Shown here piece by piece: positions 14,813-14,856 of a stretch of 14,856 bases of DNA. How positions within the stretch are numbered: the first letter of the stretch is position 1; each line of letters starts with the position of its first letter. The translations under genes were made by a program, and so were the position numbers. The notes beneath the pieces were generated by a model. That model worked only from the letters and a program-made list of their open reading frames with translations. It had not been told where the DNA came from and did no database searches. The DNA is from Chloroflexi bacterium RBG_16_60_22 (GTDB taxonomy: Bacteria > Chloroflexota > Dehalococcoidia > Dehalococcoidales > RBG-16-60-22): NCBI GenBank assembly GCA_001796935.1, contig MGNX01000084.1:1-14856 (forward strand), read 5' to 3'.

Positions 14813-14856
14813 GCTGGAATAAAAAAGGCTGTTTCTTCTCCCCATCTTCACTTTAC

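Overview
The window reads as an ordinary chromosomal stretch of a GC-rich, probably anaerobic bacterium. I infer Chloroflexota, most likely Dehalococcoidia. The reasons are the ~1,400-residue acyl-CoA dehydratase activase-type protein, the membrane-anchored Holliday-junction-resolvase-like protein, the high GC3 codon use, and intergenic repeats of a style I associate with that class. No marker gene here proves the taxonomy; a 16S or ribosomal-protein context would be needed.

Layout. Bases 1-158 hold the 3' end of a gene cut by the window edge, and 351-752 a small orphan CDS. A repeat-rich gap (753-1150) leads to a tRNA-Gln(UUG) with its own strong promoter and, 21 bases after its CCA, a small helical orphan (1291-1671). 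A giant activase/reductase-like gene (1796-6007) follows under its own sigma70-type promoter. It converges on a leftward cluster of a GT2 glycosyltransferase, a divergent PlsY-like acyltransferase and a multi-pass membrane protein (8383 down to 6081). That cluster is divergent from a rightward lepB-pyrE pair (8520-9665). Next come a membrane-anchored PD-(D/E)XK nuclease (9917-10375), mutL on the minus strand (stops sharing one CTAG), a 535-base repeat-filled gap, and pcrA/uvrD on the minus strand.

How the genes work together. The GT2 enzyme and PlsY-like protein suggest membrane lipid or glycolipid synthesis, with the 146-residue membrane protein as a possible partner. LepB and PyrE are housekeeping. 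MutL, PcrA and the resolvase-like nuclease form a loose DNA-repair neighbourhood, though mutL and pcrA appear to be transcribed from separate promoters that give leaderless or nearly leaderless mRNAs.

The most unusual material lies between genes. A 311-bp MITE-like element with perfect 18-bp terminal inverted repeats (12277-12587) has a truncated, rearranged sibling at 9671-9856 and a small relative at 990-1060. The outer end of the 9671-9856 copy seems to supply the -35 box of the nuclease gene. A second repeat family with two tandem GC hairpins occurs at 836-936 and 12191-12263. I see no convincing defence system, CRISPR array, phage or biosynthetic cluster.
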